NCBI RefSeq assembly: GCF_021129305.1
Contig: NZ_JAJOMB010000007.1
Location: 248,001-312,000 of the forward strand
Direction: 5' to 3'
DNA from: Kineosporia babensis
Lineage (GTDB): Bacteria; Actinomycetota; Actinomycetes; Actinomycetales; Kineosporiaceae
Length of the DNA stretch: 64,000 nt
Below are positions 8,897 through 16,788 of this stretch, piece by piece. The first letter of the stretch is position 1, and every line of letters starts with the position of its first letter. A program made the translations under genes and the position numbers. The notes beneath the pieces were generated by a model. That model was not told the origin of the DNA. It ran no database searches and saw only the letters and a program-made list of their open reading frames with translations.

Positions 8897-11644
8897 TCAG
8901 CGGGTCTGGTCTGCCGGGCGAGGGCTGCTGACCAGCTGCAGCCGGGGATGCCCGAACAACTGGAAAGAGACAAGCGTGGCATCGATGCCCGGCGCCTCAA
9001 GACGTACTGCACCCTCGGTGTACCGGGCCCGGATCTGCCGCAGGAACTCGGCCACCGGCAGCTGCTCGGGGCCCTGCAGACAACGCTCGTAGAACTCCTC
9101 GGCCAGGTCGGCGGCCGTGCTGTCGGAGATGTTCCACAGCGGCGCCACCACCCCACCGGCCCCGGCCTCGAGGAAGGCCGACGCCATGCCCCCGTAGTCG
9201 CCCAGCACCCGGCCGTCGCCGGCCCCGACCTGACAGGCGTTGAGGTAGACGAAGGACGAGGACTCCAGCCTTCGGCCCCGAATATGGTTCTCGTGCAGAA
9301 CATCCGGCGTGCGTGCGGCAGTGTTCTCGGGCGGCAGCAGCAGCCCGCCCTGCACGCCCTGCGGGTCGAAACGGCCGTGCAGGGCGAAGTGCATGAGGTC
9401 AACCGCGGGCCGTCCGCCGATCAGGTCGAGCACATCGGTGAACAGCGGACGCACCGCCACCACGTCCGGCTCCAGCGCCTCGATCAGCCGGGCTGCCTCG
9501 ACCTCGGCGTGCGGCAAGGGCTGCGCGCCGAGCAGACCTTCGTAGCGGGCGGTGACGACCGCGGTGCTGCGGACGGTGAGGGTGGAGGGCGGACGTGGCG
9601 ACGGGGGCGGCTCGTCGCTCAGCAGCCAGCGGCTGATCGCCACGTGGGCGCCCAGAAAGACCGGCTCGTTCTCGGAACCGAACTCGCCGGCTTCGTCCGG
9701 CAACCATCCCTCCGGACGCGCCGCCAGCTCCCAGGGCACGTAGGGCTCATCGCTCAGGACCAGCACGGTGGCCGGCTTCTCCGGCGTGCCCGTGGCCACC
9801 GTGGCCCGCAACGCGTCCCGGATCGGCGCCGGGATCGAACGGTAGATGCGCTGTCCCAGCCCCAGCAGCCAGGCGTACAGATCGAGCTGGTTGACCGTGG
9901 TGGCCACCTTCGCCCGAGCCTGCGCGCCCAGTTCGTGCGGAGTGGCGCCGCGAGCGGCCTCGCCGACGATCACCTCGGTGCGTGGTTCCCACTGATCGGC
10001 GATGTGCGGGTGCCGGCTGAACGCGGAGAACACCAGGCGGGTCCCGGCCGCCTCGTCGCTGCGCCGGATCACCATGAGCAGGTCGGGACGATCGGAGTCC
10101 AGCAGCGGGCCCAGGTCCAGAGTGCTCACCCGGCGCGGCCGTTCGGGCTCGAACTTGAGTTCCAGTTCGGGACCGGTAGCGGTATCGGCCTCGACCGTCT
10201 CGACGGCCAGGCTGTCCAGGGCCCACGGAGGATGCCCCGGACGTTCACGGGCCGACGTGGGCGGCGAGGTCGGCGAGGTCGGTGGTGGTGCCGGGTGTGG
10301 GGTGGAAGTGATTGAGGACGATTCGACCTCACCTGATTCGGGCGGTTGCGGGCCGGTTCGGCGCTGGTCCTGCGGGCCCCAGCCGCTGCCGAGCCCGGCG
10401 CCACCCGCCGGTCCAGCGTCCGGAAGGATCAGGACCGAACGGGAGACGAAGCCGATCAGGGCACCCTCGCGGACGAAGCTGACGTCGATCCGGCGTTCGA
10501 CGGTCAGTTCCGGTCGGGCCAGACCGACGAAGGTGACGGCGACAGAAGGCCAAGGGTCTTCGGGGGTACGCAGCAGCGTGTAGACCCCGGGCTGTTCGCT
10601 GTCCAGCCCCCGGCCCCTCGACTCGACTTCGGGCAGCAGGATGAACGCGTGCGGGTCGAACTGGAAGGCGATCTGCAGCTCGATGGTCTCGGGATGTTGA
10701 GGAAGCCGGACGTAAGGCGGGCCGACAAGTTTCAGATCCCGGTCCGGCCGCAGACCGGCGACCACGGTGAACGGGGTGCCGGGGGCAACCCGGTCGGGAG
10801 CATCGAGGCGGGGATGCACCGGTTCTGGGCGCGGACCAGGCTGAGGGATCGTCCGGGTCTGATGCGGCGGCAGACGATTGGGCCGCGGGCGGTGTGCACT
10901 CTCGCCCGCAGTTTCCGGCTCACCCGGGCTCCCGGTCTCGCCCTGCCGCTCTGTCCCTCCTGGTCGCTCTGTCTCATCCGACTGCCCCGGCTCCCTCGAC
11001 TGCCCCGGCTCCCCCGGCGGTGCCGGCTCACCCGGTGTCGGCGGCAGATCCGGCTCCGAGGACGGGCCAGGCGCCGAACCCGGACCAGGCGGCGGCCCCC
11101 ATGCAGGCGGTGGGGCCACTTCAGGTGGTACGGCAACGTCAGGTGGTACGGCAACGTCTGGCGGTAGGGCAGCGCTCGGCGGAAAGGCCGGCGGCGCTTG
11201 CGCAGCAGCGCCGTCGATCCGCTCGTACGACGATGCCTGCTGCGCAGAGCCCTCGAAGTCGATCGCCACCCAGGGATGCGCGGCCCGGCTACCCGCACTG
11301 CGCAGCCGGAACAGCTGCACCGGCGGCGGGAACCCGTCACGAGTGAGGCTGGCCAGCAGCACGCTCATCACCGTGGAGTCGTCCGGATCGGTGGTGTCCC
11401 GGGCCAGTTCGAACAGAACGGTGTACTTCTGCAACACCGGCATCCGGGCAATGAGCTCGATGAACTCGCGGCGGTGATCGGTGCCCGGCGGAACCTGGGC
11501 CACCCGCAGTGCGAGCCGTCCGAACTCCTGCCACAGGGCCGGGGGCAACTCACCGAGCAGACGCAGCAACAACTGCAGACGGGTCTCGCTGCCGGCGGTT
11601 GCGGCCAGGTCGAGCAGTTCCGCCGCTTCGACTCGATTCAGCAT
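8897..11644 (-). CDS. CHAT-domain (caspase-like) protein with Pro-rich linker
   Basis: 915 residues. Layout: a helical N-terminal domain (1-120) with a DxxDxST-type acidic loop; a long Pro/Gly/Glu low-complexity linker (about 155-290) containing a small tandem repeat; a beta-sandwich-like segment (295-430); a second disordered linker; and a C-terminal CHAT domain from about 600. The catalytic His/Cys pair of the CHAT (caspase-HetF-associated-with-TPR) family is present: His756 in HFALHG and Cys804 in YLNACQVG, followed by GAGGVVAPLW. It lacks TPRs, which are usual upstream of CHAT. The start has GAGG only 3 bases before ATG. It is the first gene of a pair with the hydrolase. Confidence 0.9.
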   Translation of the reverse strand: MLNRVEAAELLDLAATAGSETRLQLLLRLLGELPPALWQEFGRLALRVAQVPPGTDHRREFIELIARMPVLQKYTVLFELARDTTDPDDSTVMSVLLASLTRDGFPPPVQLFRLRSAGSRAAHPWVAIDFEGSAQQASSYERIDGAAAQAPPAFPPSAALPPDVAVPPDVAVPPEVAPPPAWGPPPGPGSAPGPSSEPDLPPTPGEPAPPGEPGQSREPGQSDETERPGGTERQGETGSPGEPETAGESAHRPRPNRLPPHQTRTIPQPGPRPEPVHPRLDAPDRVAPGTPFTVVAGLRPDRDLKLVGPPYVRLPQHPETIELQIAFQFDPHAFILLPEVESRGRGLDSEQPGVYTLLRTPEDPWPSVAVTFVGLARPELTVERRIDVSFVREGALIGFVSRSVLILPDAGPAGGAGLGSGWGPQDQRRTGPQPPESGEVESSSITSTPHPAPPPTSPTSPPTSARERPGHPPWALDSLAVETVEADTATGPELELKFEPERPRRVSTLDLGPLLDSDRPDLLMVIRRSDEAAGTRLVFSAFSRHPHIADQWEPRTEVIVGEAARGATPHELGAQARAKVATTVNQLDLYAWLLGLGQRIYRSIPAPIRDALRATVATGTPEKPATVLVLSDEPYVPWELAARPEGWLPDEAGEFGSENEPVFLGAHVAISRWLLSDEPPPSPRPPSTLTVRSTAVVTARYEGLLGAQPLPHAEVEAARLIEALEPDVVAVRPLFTDVLDLIGGRPAVDLMHFALHGRFDPQGVQGGLLLPPENTAARTPDVLHENHIRGRRLESSSFVYLNACQVGAGDGRVLGDYGGMASAFLEAGAGGVVAPLWNISDSTAADLAEEFYERCLQGPEQLPVAEFLRQIRARYTEGAVRLEAPGIDATLVSFQLFGHPRLQLVSSPRPADQTR
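11121..11156. repeat. Two 18-bp tandem repeats inside the CHAT gene
   Basis: TCAGGTGGTACGGCAACG occurs twice without a gap (11121-11138 and 11139-11156). It encodes two copies of a PPDVAV-type hexapeptide in the disordered linker; a third, degenerate copy follows. Slippage here would change the linker by six residues without a frameshift. Confidence 0.9.
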
Positions 11645-11846
11645 CTACCTCAGCCCGTCTCGACACCGGTAAGAGGGGTGAAGGCAGCAGCCCCGACCCC
11701 CGCTCCTGAGACAGCGGCCTCGGCGCCGGCCCCACCCCGCCATGACACCCGCTGCCCCCTCGGCCCTGCTCGGCATCGCCAGCCCTCCCCCAGTCTGCGC
11801 GACACTAGCTGATCACAATGTTCCGAAAACGTGCAAACGTCCGCAT

Positions 11847-13220
11847 TCACCACACCGGCGGCTCACCCACCTCCAGCTCCGGATCGTCCGAGCGGAACGT
11901 CCGGATCGGCCCGGGACCGGTGTGCGGCCCTTCGAAACGCACTGTCACCCGCCCCAATCCGGCCCCCTGCACCCAGCCCGCCCCACGTTCGGCATGCACC
12001 ACGTCCTGCCCGGGCCGCCAGTCCGGCGTGAGCTCGGTATCGGCCGGCTCGTCGTTCAGCTCGGCGGTCCAGCCGAAACCCTTGGAGCTGGGCAGGTCTT
12101 CGGTCACCTTCACCGGCAGCACCTCGTCGGGCTCGTCGCCGATCTCGGCCAGCAGGTCCGACAGCAGATCGGTCTGGGCGAACGCGGTCAGCCCGGCCAC
12201 GCCCACGCCGAGCAGCCGGATACCGTCGCTGACCTCCACCGCGTCCAGCAGCTGACGCACCCCGGCCAGGACCTTGGGCAGCGAATCGGTGGGCTGGTCC
12301 AGGGTGAACGAGCGGGTGATGGTGCTGAAGTCGTAGCTACGGACCTTGATCGTGATGGTGCGGGCGCACAGCCCGTCCTTCGTGATCCGCCCGACCACCC
12401 GCTCGGCCATCCGGCGGGCATGCTCCATCAGCTCCCGCCGGTCGGTCAGGTCGCGGGAGAAGGTCTCTTCCGCCGAGACCGACTTGGCGTCGCGCTCGGG
12501 CTCCAGCTCACGGTTGTCGCGGCCCAACGCGTGCTGGTGCACCGCCCGGCCGTGGGCCTGGCCGAGGATGCCGACGATCTCCTGCTCGGTGGCTTGGGCA
12601 ACCTCGCCCACCACGTGCATGCCGAACTTGTGCAGCCGCTCCTGCGTGGCCGGGCCGATGCCGGGCAGGCGGCGCACCGGCATCCCGGCCAGCAGCTCCC
12701 GCTCGGAACCGGGCGGCACCACGGTCAGCCCGTCGGGCTTGTTCAGGTCCGAGCCGATCTTGGCGATCAGCTTGCTGGTGCCCACCCCGATCGAGGCGGT
12801 CAGCCCGGTGACCTGATGGATCCGGGCCCGGATGCCCTCGGCCAGCTCGGTGACGGCCGGCACGTCCACCCCCGGGTGGGTGGGGGTCAGATCGACGTAC
12901 GCCTCGTCCACCGAGACCTGCTCGATCAGCGGCGAGACCTCGGCCAGCACCCCCATCACCACCCGCGAGGCGGCCCGGTAGGCCTGGAACCGGGGTGTGA
13001 GATACGCAGCGTTCGGGCAGCGCCGGCGCGCCTCGACGATCGGCATGGCCGAGCCGACGCCGAACTTGCGGGCCTCGTACGAGGCGGTGGCCACGACACC
13101 GCGGCGACCGGTACCGCCGACAATGACCGGTTTGCCGCGCAGCGAGGGCTTGTGCAACTGCTCGACGGCGGAGAAGAACGCGTCAAGATCCAGATGGAGG
13201 ATCACCGGCCGCGTCCGCAT
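11847..13220 (-). CDS. dinB: Y-family DNA polymerase IV
   Basis: 457 residues from the ATG at 13220; the frame is open for 18 more codons to a GTG, but the family begins at this methionine. DinB copies damaged or mismatched templates. Evidence: HLDLDAFFSAVEQ with the first metal-binding Asp (Asp11) near the N-terminus, ATASYEARKFGVGSAMP, the second catalytic motif SVDEAYVDL, and helix-hairpin-helix LPGIGPATQERLHKFGM. Thumb and little-finger regions are complete, plus about 90 extra residues at the C-terminus ending in a Trp-containing segment (DWRPGQDVVHAERGAGWVQG), a tail seen in some actinobacterial DinB proteins. It does not show the PCNA/beta-clamp motif clearly. Confidence 0.93.
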   Translation of the reverse strand: MRTRPVILHLDLDAFFSAVEQLHKPSLRGKPVIVGGTGRRGVVATASYEARKFGVGSAMPIVEARRRCPNAAYLTPRFQAYRAASRVVMGVLAEVSPLIEQVSVDEAYVDLTPTHPGVDVPAVTELAEGIRARIHQVTGLTASIGVGTSKLIAKIGSDLNKPDGLTVVPPGSERELLAGMPVRRLPGIGPATQERLHKFGMHVVGEVAQATEQEIVGILGQAHGRAVHQHALGRDNRELEPERDAKSVSAEETFSRDLTDRRELMEHARRMAERVVGRITKDGLCARTITIKVRSYDFSTITRSFTLDQPTDSLPKVLAGVRQLLDAVEVSDGIRLLGVGVAGLTAFAQTDLLSDLLAEIGDEPDEVLPVKVTEDLPSSKGFGWTAELNDEPADTELTPDWRPGQDVVHAERGAGWVQGAGLGRVTVRFEGPHTGPGPIRTFRSDDPELEVGEPPVW

Positions 13221-13282
13221 AGGCACAGTTGTACCCGTACCGTCCGACAGTCTTGACTGGCCGCGCGGGTGCACTGCACCGA

Positions 13283-13288
13283 TAGAGT
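13283..13288 (+). promoter_or_regulatory. Probable -10 box, leaderless start
   Basis: TAGAGT is followed by TGAGAC and then the ATG of the universal stress gene. No ribosome binding site is present between them. A TTGACT at 13253 is too far upstream (24 bases) to be a normal -35 partner. Confidence 0.45.
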
Positions 13289-13294
13289 TGAGAC

Positions 13295-13765
13295 ATGTCT
13301 GGCTCGGACATTCCGGACCTCTCCCCCGAGGCCTCTCCCAAGCGGCTGATCATGCTGGTGGGAGTGGACGGGTCGGAGAGCTCGCTGCGCGCCCGCGCCT
13401 ACGCCGTGGGCCTGGCCCGGCGCTCGCACGCCTACCTGATCATGGTCTACGTGCGGCAGCTGAGCACGATGACGGCGTTCGCCCCCGGCCCCGGCACCGC
13501 CGCGATCGAGGAGGCGGAGGACGAGGTGGCCGCCGAGCTGCGCAAGGAGATGACCACGCTGGCCGCCGAGCCCGGCCCGCAGCTGGACGCCGAGCTGATC
13601 GAGTGCACCGGCAGCCCGTTCCAGGCGCTGAACCAGATCGCCGCCGAGCGCCGCGCCGACGCGATCATCGTGGGCGCCTCCAAGCAGGCCGGGCACCGGT
13701 TCGTCGGGTCGCTCGCCGTGCACCTGGTCCGTAACGCCAGCTGCCCGGTCACCGTCGTCCCCTGA
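13295..13765 (+). CDS. Universal stress protein, UspA family
   Basis: 156 residues, one Usp domain. It starts with a short acidic tail and then LIMLVGVDGSESSLRARAYA (first strand and Asp contacting adenine). The ATP-binding signature near the end is AIIVGASKQAGHRFVGSLAVHLV, a variant of G-2x-G-9x-G-S/T, followed by the usual NASCPVTVVP ending. It is therefore probably an ATP-binding Usp acting as a stress adaptor in the cytoplasm. It is transcribed divergently from dinB with 74 bases between start codons. Confidence 0.93.
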   Translation: MSGSDIPDLSPEASPKRLIMLVGVDGSESSLRARAYAVGLARRSHAYLIMVYVRQLSTMTAFAPGPGTAAIEEAEDEVAAELRKEMTTLAAEPGPQLDAELIECTGSPFQALNQIAAERRADAIIVGASKQAGHRFVGSLAVHLVRNASCPVTVVP

Positions 13766-14095
13766 CGAGCCACCAAGGTTCGCCAGGCTCCGCGAGGGCA
13801 ATGAATGGGGGCGGAGCCGACCCGGTCAAGGTTCGTGGTCAACGCACTGGGCCAGGAGAAGCAGCCTCGGACCGCGAGGGCGGCGGATGGGGGCAGCTCG
13901 ACAATGTGTACACCTGGCACCAGATGGACCACCTTTACACATCGCGAGCAGCCGTTCGCAGGGTTCTGTGCAATAGCACTGAGGTAGGCGCGGCTCGCGT
14001 GTGCATCGGAGCGAGGCACACATCGCGCGGCAGTCCCCGCAGCCGCAGCCGGTGACCCACGAAGCGCACCGAGCACGAAGCGCACCGAGAAACGA
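13766..14095. other. 330-base intergenic stretch
   Basis: No convincing coding frame was found: short frames here have poor codon bias and no start signal. It holds a perfect 16-bp tandem duplication near its right end and two copies of ACACATCGCG (13937 region and 14020 region). It separates the stop codons of two convergent genes. Confidence 0.6.
14058..14089. repeat. Perfect 16-bp tandem duplication
   Basis: CACGAAGCGCACCGAG occupies 14058-14073 and again 14074-14089, directly after the coding region of the MftD-like gene (minus strand). Confidence 0.85.
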
Positions 14096-15265
14096 TCAGC
14101 CCCGGGCAAACCCCGGCGGCACGATCAGGTCGTCCGGGCTCAGTTCCCGAACGTCTGAGCGCCCGAGCCCGAGCAGCGCCGAGTCGATCCCCCCACGCAA
14201 CAGATCCAGCACGTTCTCCACCCCGGCCTGCCCGTTGGCGGCCAGCCCCCAGAGGTAGGCCCGGCCGATCAGCACCGCGCGGGCGCCCAGGGCGAGCGCC
14301 TTGACCACGTCGGAGCCTCGCCGGATTCCGCCGTCCAGAAGCACTTCCACTTCGTGGCCGACCGCCGCGGCGATCCCGGGCAGGCTCCGCACCGAAGCGA
14401 GTTCACCGTCCAGGTTGTTGCCGCCGTGATTGGACACCGAGATCGCGGTGACCCCCGCATCGACGGCGCGTCGAGCGTCTCCAATTCGGGTTACCCCCTT
14501 GAGCATGAAGGGGCCTTCCCACTGCGAACGCAACCACGCGACGTCCTCCCATGAAGGCGGAGGGGTGTTCTTCCAGCCGCCGTAGGCCTCGAAGAACGTA
14601 GGTACCGGCCGACCCGGTTCGGCCAGGTTGGGCACGGTCAGGTCGGGCAACTGACCGGCCGATATCCATTGCCGCAGCCAGGAAGGCCGCGAGAGCACGG
14701 CGGGGGCGAACCGGATGGCCGTAGGCAGATCGATCCGCAGGGGGATGGACGGCGAGCCCCAGTCCCGCCCTTCCGAGAACGACCAGTTCAGCGTCAGGAT
14801 CAGCCCGCAAGCACCCGCGGCGGCCGCGCGCTCAACGCCGGCCATGACGTGCTCTCGCGAACCCGTCCAGCTGGTCTGGAAGAAGGTCACCGGATTGGCA
14901 ACCACAACGTCCTCAATCGGTTTGCTGGCGAACGACGAAAGCCCCATCGCCGTACCCCGGCTCGCAGCCGCCCGGGCCACCGCGAGCTCTCCCTCCGGGT
15001 GCACCGCCTGTACCCCCGTGGGCGAAATGAGCACCGGCAGGGACAGCTCCTGGCCCATCACCGTCACCCGCTGCGAGCGCTGGTCGGACAGCCCAGCCAC
15101 GTGCGGGGCGAAGCCGAGCTCGGCGAACGCCCACTGGTTGTCCTGGATCGTCAGGCCACGCTCGGAGCCGGCGATCAGCGCCTTGTACACCGGTTCGGGC
15201 AGTCGCCGGCGGGCTCGCCGCTGGGCCTCGGCCACGCTCTCGAACCAGGGGTTCAGTCTTGCCAC
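14096..15265 (-). CDS. MftD-like FMN-dependent oxidase paralogue with altered active site
   Basis: 389 residues, about 60% identical by eye to the MftD encoded divergently next to it, over the entire length. It has the FMN alpha-hydroxy-acid-oxidase barrel: LISPTGVQAVHPEGE, GPFMLKGVTRI (active-site Lys), ISVSNHGGNNLD and LLDGGIRRGSDVVKALALGARAVLIGRAYLWGLAANG. Two residues that correspond to glycolate-oxidase Tyr129 and Asp157 and are kept in the neighbour (FQMYW, TTDWS) are replaced: FQTSW (Ser132) and TLNWS (Asn160). It may bind FMN but use another substrate, or be regulatory. Divergent placement suggests duplication and inversion. Function unproven. Confidence 0.85.
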   Translation of the reverse strand: MARLNPWFESVAEAQRRARRRLPEPVYKALIAGSERGLTIQDNQWAFAELGFAPHVAGLSDQRSQRVTVMGQELSLPVLISPTGVQAVHPEGELAVARAAASRGTAMGLSSFASKPIEDVVVANPVTFFQTSWTGSREHVMAGVERAAAAGACGLILTLNWSFSEGRDWGSPSIPLRIDLPTAIRFAPAVLSRPSWLRQWISAGQLPDLTVPNLAEPGRPVPTFFEAYGGWKNTPPPSWEDVAWLRSQWEGPFMLKGVTRIGDARRAVDAGVTAISVSNHGGNNLDGELASVRSLPGIAAAVGHEVEVLLDGGIRRGSDVVKALALGARAVLIGRAYLWGLAANGQAGVENVLDLLRGGIDSALLGLGRSDVRELSPDDLIVPPGFARG

Positions 15266-15313
15266 GGCGGCAATCTATCCACCTTCCGAGTGAGTCCAGG
15301 GTCTTGGGACCGG

Positions 15314-15340
15314 CTATATTGACACCACGTGCCAATATAG
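15314..15340. promoter_or_regulatory. 27-bp dyad between divergent mftD paralogues
   Basis: CTATATTG (15314-15321) and CAATATAG (15333-15340) are perfect inverted arms around ACACCACGTGC. The inner part reads TGACAC-N3-GTGCCA and is similar to the dyad before mftA (TGACAC-N3-GTGTCG). GGGAC/GTCCC flank it and extend the symmetry. This is a plausible operator for both genes; binding by MftR is an inference. Confidence 0.6.
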
Positions 15341-15386
15341 GTCCCGGGGTGGATCAGACAAGCGTCTCGAAGAGGAGAGATCAGGT

Positions 15387-16604
15387 ATGGCGAACGCGTG
15401 GTTCGAGACGGTTGCCGAGGCGCACCGGCGCGCGAAGAAGCGGCTGCCCAAGGGCGTTTACATGGCGCTGGTCGGCGGCTCCGAGCGTGGTCTGACCGTG
15501 GACGACAACATGAACGCGTTCGGGGAGCTGGGCTTCGCCCCGCACATCGCCGGACTGTCGCAGACCCGCGACCTGAGCACCCGCGTGATGGGCCAGGACC
15601 TGGCCCTGCCGGTGATGATCTCGCCGACCGGCGTGCAGGCCGTGCACCCCGAGGGCGAGGTCGCGGTGGCCCGGGCCGCCGCCGCCCGCGGCATCACGAT
15701 GGGCCTGAGCTCGTTCGCCAGCAAGTCGATCGAAGAGGTCGCGGCGGTCAACGACAAGACGTTCTTCCAGATGTACTGGGTCGGCACCCGGGAGGTCCTG
15801 CTGCAGCGCATGGAGCGCGCGCGGGCGGCCGGGGCCAAGGGCCTGATCATGACCACGGACTGGTCATTCTCGATGGGCCGGGACTGGGGCTCGCCGATGA
15901 TCCCGGAGAAGATCAACCTGAAGGCGGCGCTCGCCTACGGCCCGCAGATCGCGCTGCGCCCGAAGTACGCGCTCCAGTGGGCCAAGTCCCGCACCATCCC
16001 GGACCTGACCACGCCGAACCTGGCCCCGGCCGGCGGCGGCCCGGCCCCGACGTTCTTCGGCGCCTACGGCGAGTGGTACGGCACCCCGCTGCCGACCTGG
16101 GAGGACATCGCCTGGCTGCGCGAGCAGTGGGACGGCCCCTTCATGCTCAAGGGCGTGATGCGGGTGGACGACGCCAAGGCCGCCCGGGACGCCGGCGTCA
16201 CCGCGATCTCGGTGTCCAACCACGGCGGTAACAACCTGGACGCCACCCCGGCCTCGATCCGCGCCCTGCCGGCCATCGCCGAGGCGGTCGGCAACGACAT
16301 CGAGGTGGTTCTGGACGGTGGCATCCGCCGCGGTTCCGACGTGGTCAAGGCGGTTGCGCTGGGCGCCAAGGCCGTGATGATCGGCCGCGCGTACCTGTGG
16401 GGCCTCGCCGCCAACGGCCAGGCCGGGGTCGAGAACGTGATCGACATCCTGCGCGGCGGGATCGACTCCGCGGTGCTGGGCCTGGGGCACTCCTCGATCC
16501 ACGACCTGAGCGCCGACGACCTGATCGTGCCGGACGGTTTCACCCGATCGCTGGGTGTGACGCCCGCGCAGAAGGTGGTCGAGGCCGCTGTGAAATCTGC
16601 GTAA
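15387..16604 (+). CDS. mftD: Pre-mycofactocin synthase MftD
   Basis: 405 residues; ATG preceded by GAGGAGAG. MftD is an FMN enzyme of the glycolate/lactate oxidase superfamily that oxidises the MftE-released cyclised Val-Tyr product (AHDP) to the redox-active pre-mycofactocin. Seen: WFETVAEAHRRAKKRLPKGVY start typical of MftD, FQMYW (Tyr130), TTDWSFSMGRDWGSP (Asp158), GPFMLKGV, VSNHGGNNLD with catalytic His but Asn instead of the Arg found in true hydroxy-acid oxidases, and GGIRRGSDVVKAVALGAKAVMIGRAYLWGLAANGQ (landmarks). It is on the plus strand, 8 kb from mftF and 15 kb from mftC, unlike the compact mycobacterial cluster. An ideal terminator follows. Confidence 0.94.
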   Translation: MANAWFETVAEAHRRAKKRLPKGVYMALVGGSERGLTVDDNMNAFGELGFAPHIAGLSQTRDLSTRVMGQDLALPVMISPTGVQAVHPEGEVAVARAAAARGITMGLSSFASKSIEEVAAVNDKTFFQMYWVGTREVLLQRMERARAAGAKGLIMTTDWSFSMGRDWGSPMIPEKINLKAALAYGPQIALRPKYALQWAKSRTIPDLTTPNLAPAGGGPAPTFFGAYGEWYGTPLPTWEDIAWLREQWDGPFMLKGVMRVDDAKAARDAGVTAISVSNHGGNNLDATPASIRALPAIAEAVGNDIEVVLDGGIRRGSDVVKAVALGAKAVMIGRAYLWGLAANGQAGVENVIDILRGGIDSAVLGLGHSSIHDLSADDLIVPDGFTRSLGVTPAQKVVEAAVKSA

Positions 16605-16652
16605 GCAGTGAACCGGTCCGGCACCGCCCACGGCGCCGGGCCCCACCTGACC

Positions 16653-16693
16653 GCCCGCCGTAAACCAGCCCACTGCACTGGTTTACGGCGGGC
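16653..16693 (+). terminator. Strong terminator after mftD
   Basis: GCCCGCCGTAAACCAG (16653-16668) pairs perfectly with 16678-16693 around a 9-base loop, followed by TTTCCAGTTTG. It isolates mftD from the HSP90 operon that starts 84 bases later. Confidence 0.92.
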
Positions 16694-16753
16694 TTTCCAG
16701 TTTGTCCGGTACCGGGTTGTGATCTGCGTGAGGGAACCGGCTCGCAGAGTGAT

Positions 16754-16788
16754 CGAAACCGCCTGATTTCATACCCATGGCGGTTTCG
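16754..16788 (+). promoter_or_regulatory. Inverted repeat spanning the HSP90 start codon
   Basis: CGAAACCGCC (16754-16763) is perfectly complementary to GGCGGTTTCG (16779-16788); the ATG at 16777 lies at the edge of the loop. In RNA this hairpin would enclose the start; in DNA it could be a repressor site. No CIRCE (TTAGCACTC-N9) or HAIR (CTTGAGT-N7) heat-shock element was seen upstream. Confidence 0.5.

Noticed and set aside
8948-10315. 455-codon plus-strand frame
   Set aside because: Antisense to the catalytic part of the CHAT gene, no motifs.
13253-13258. TTGACT as -35 of the universal stress gene
   Set aside because: 24 bases from the best -10, too far for a normal sigma-70-type promoter.
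16605-16776. CIRCE or HAIR heat-shock operators before the HSP90 gene
   Set aside because: Neither consensus occurs; only a terminator and an inverted repeat are present.
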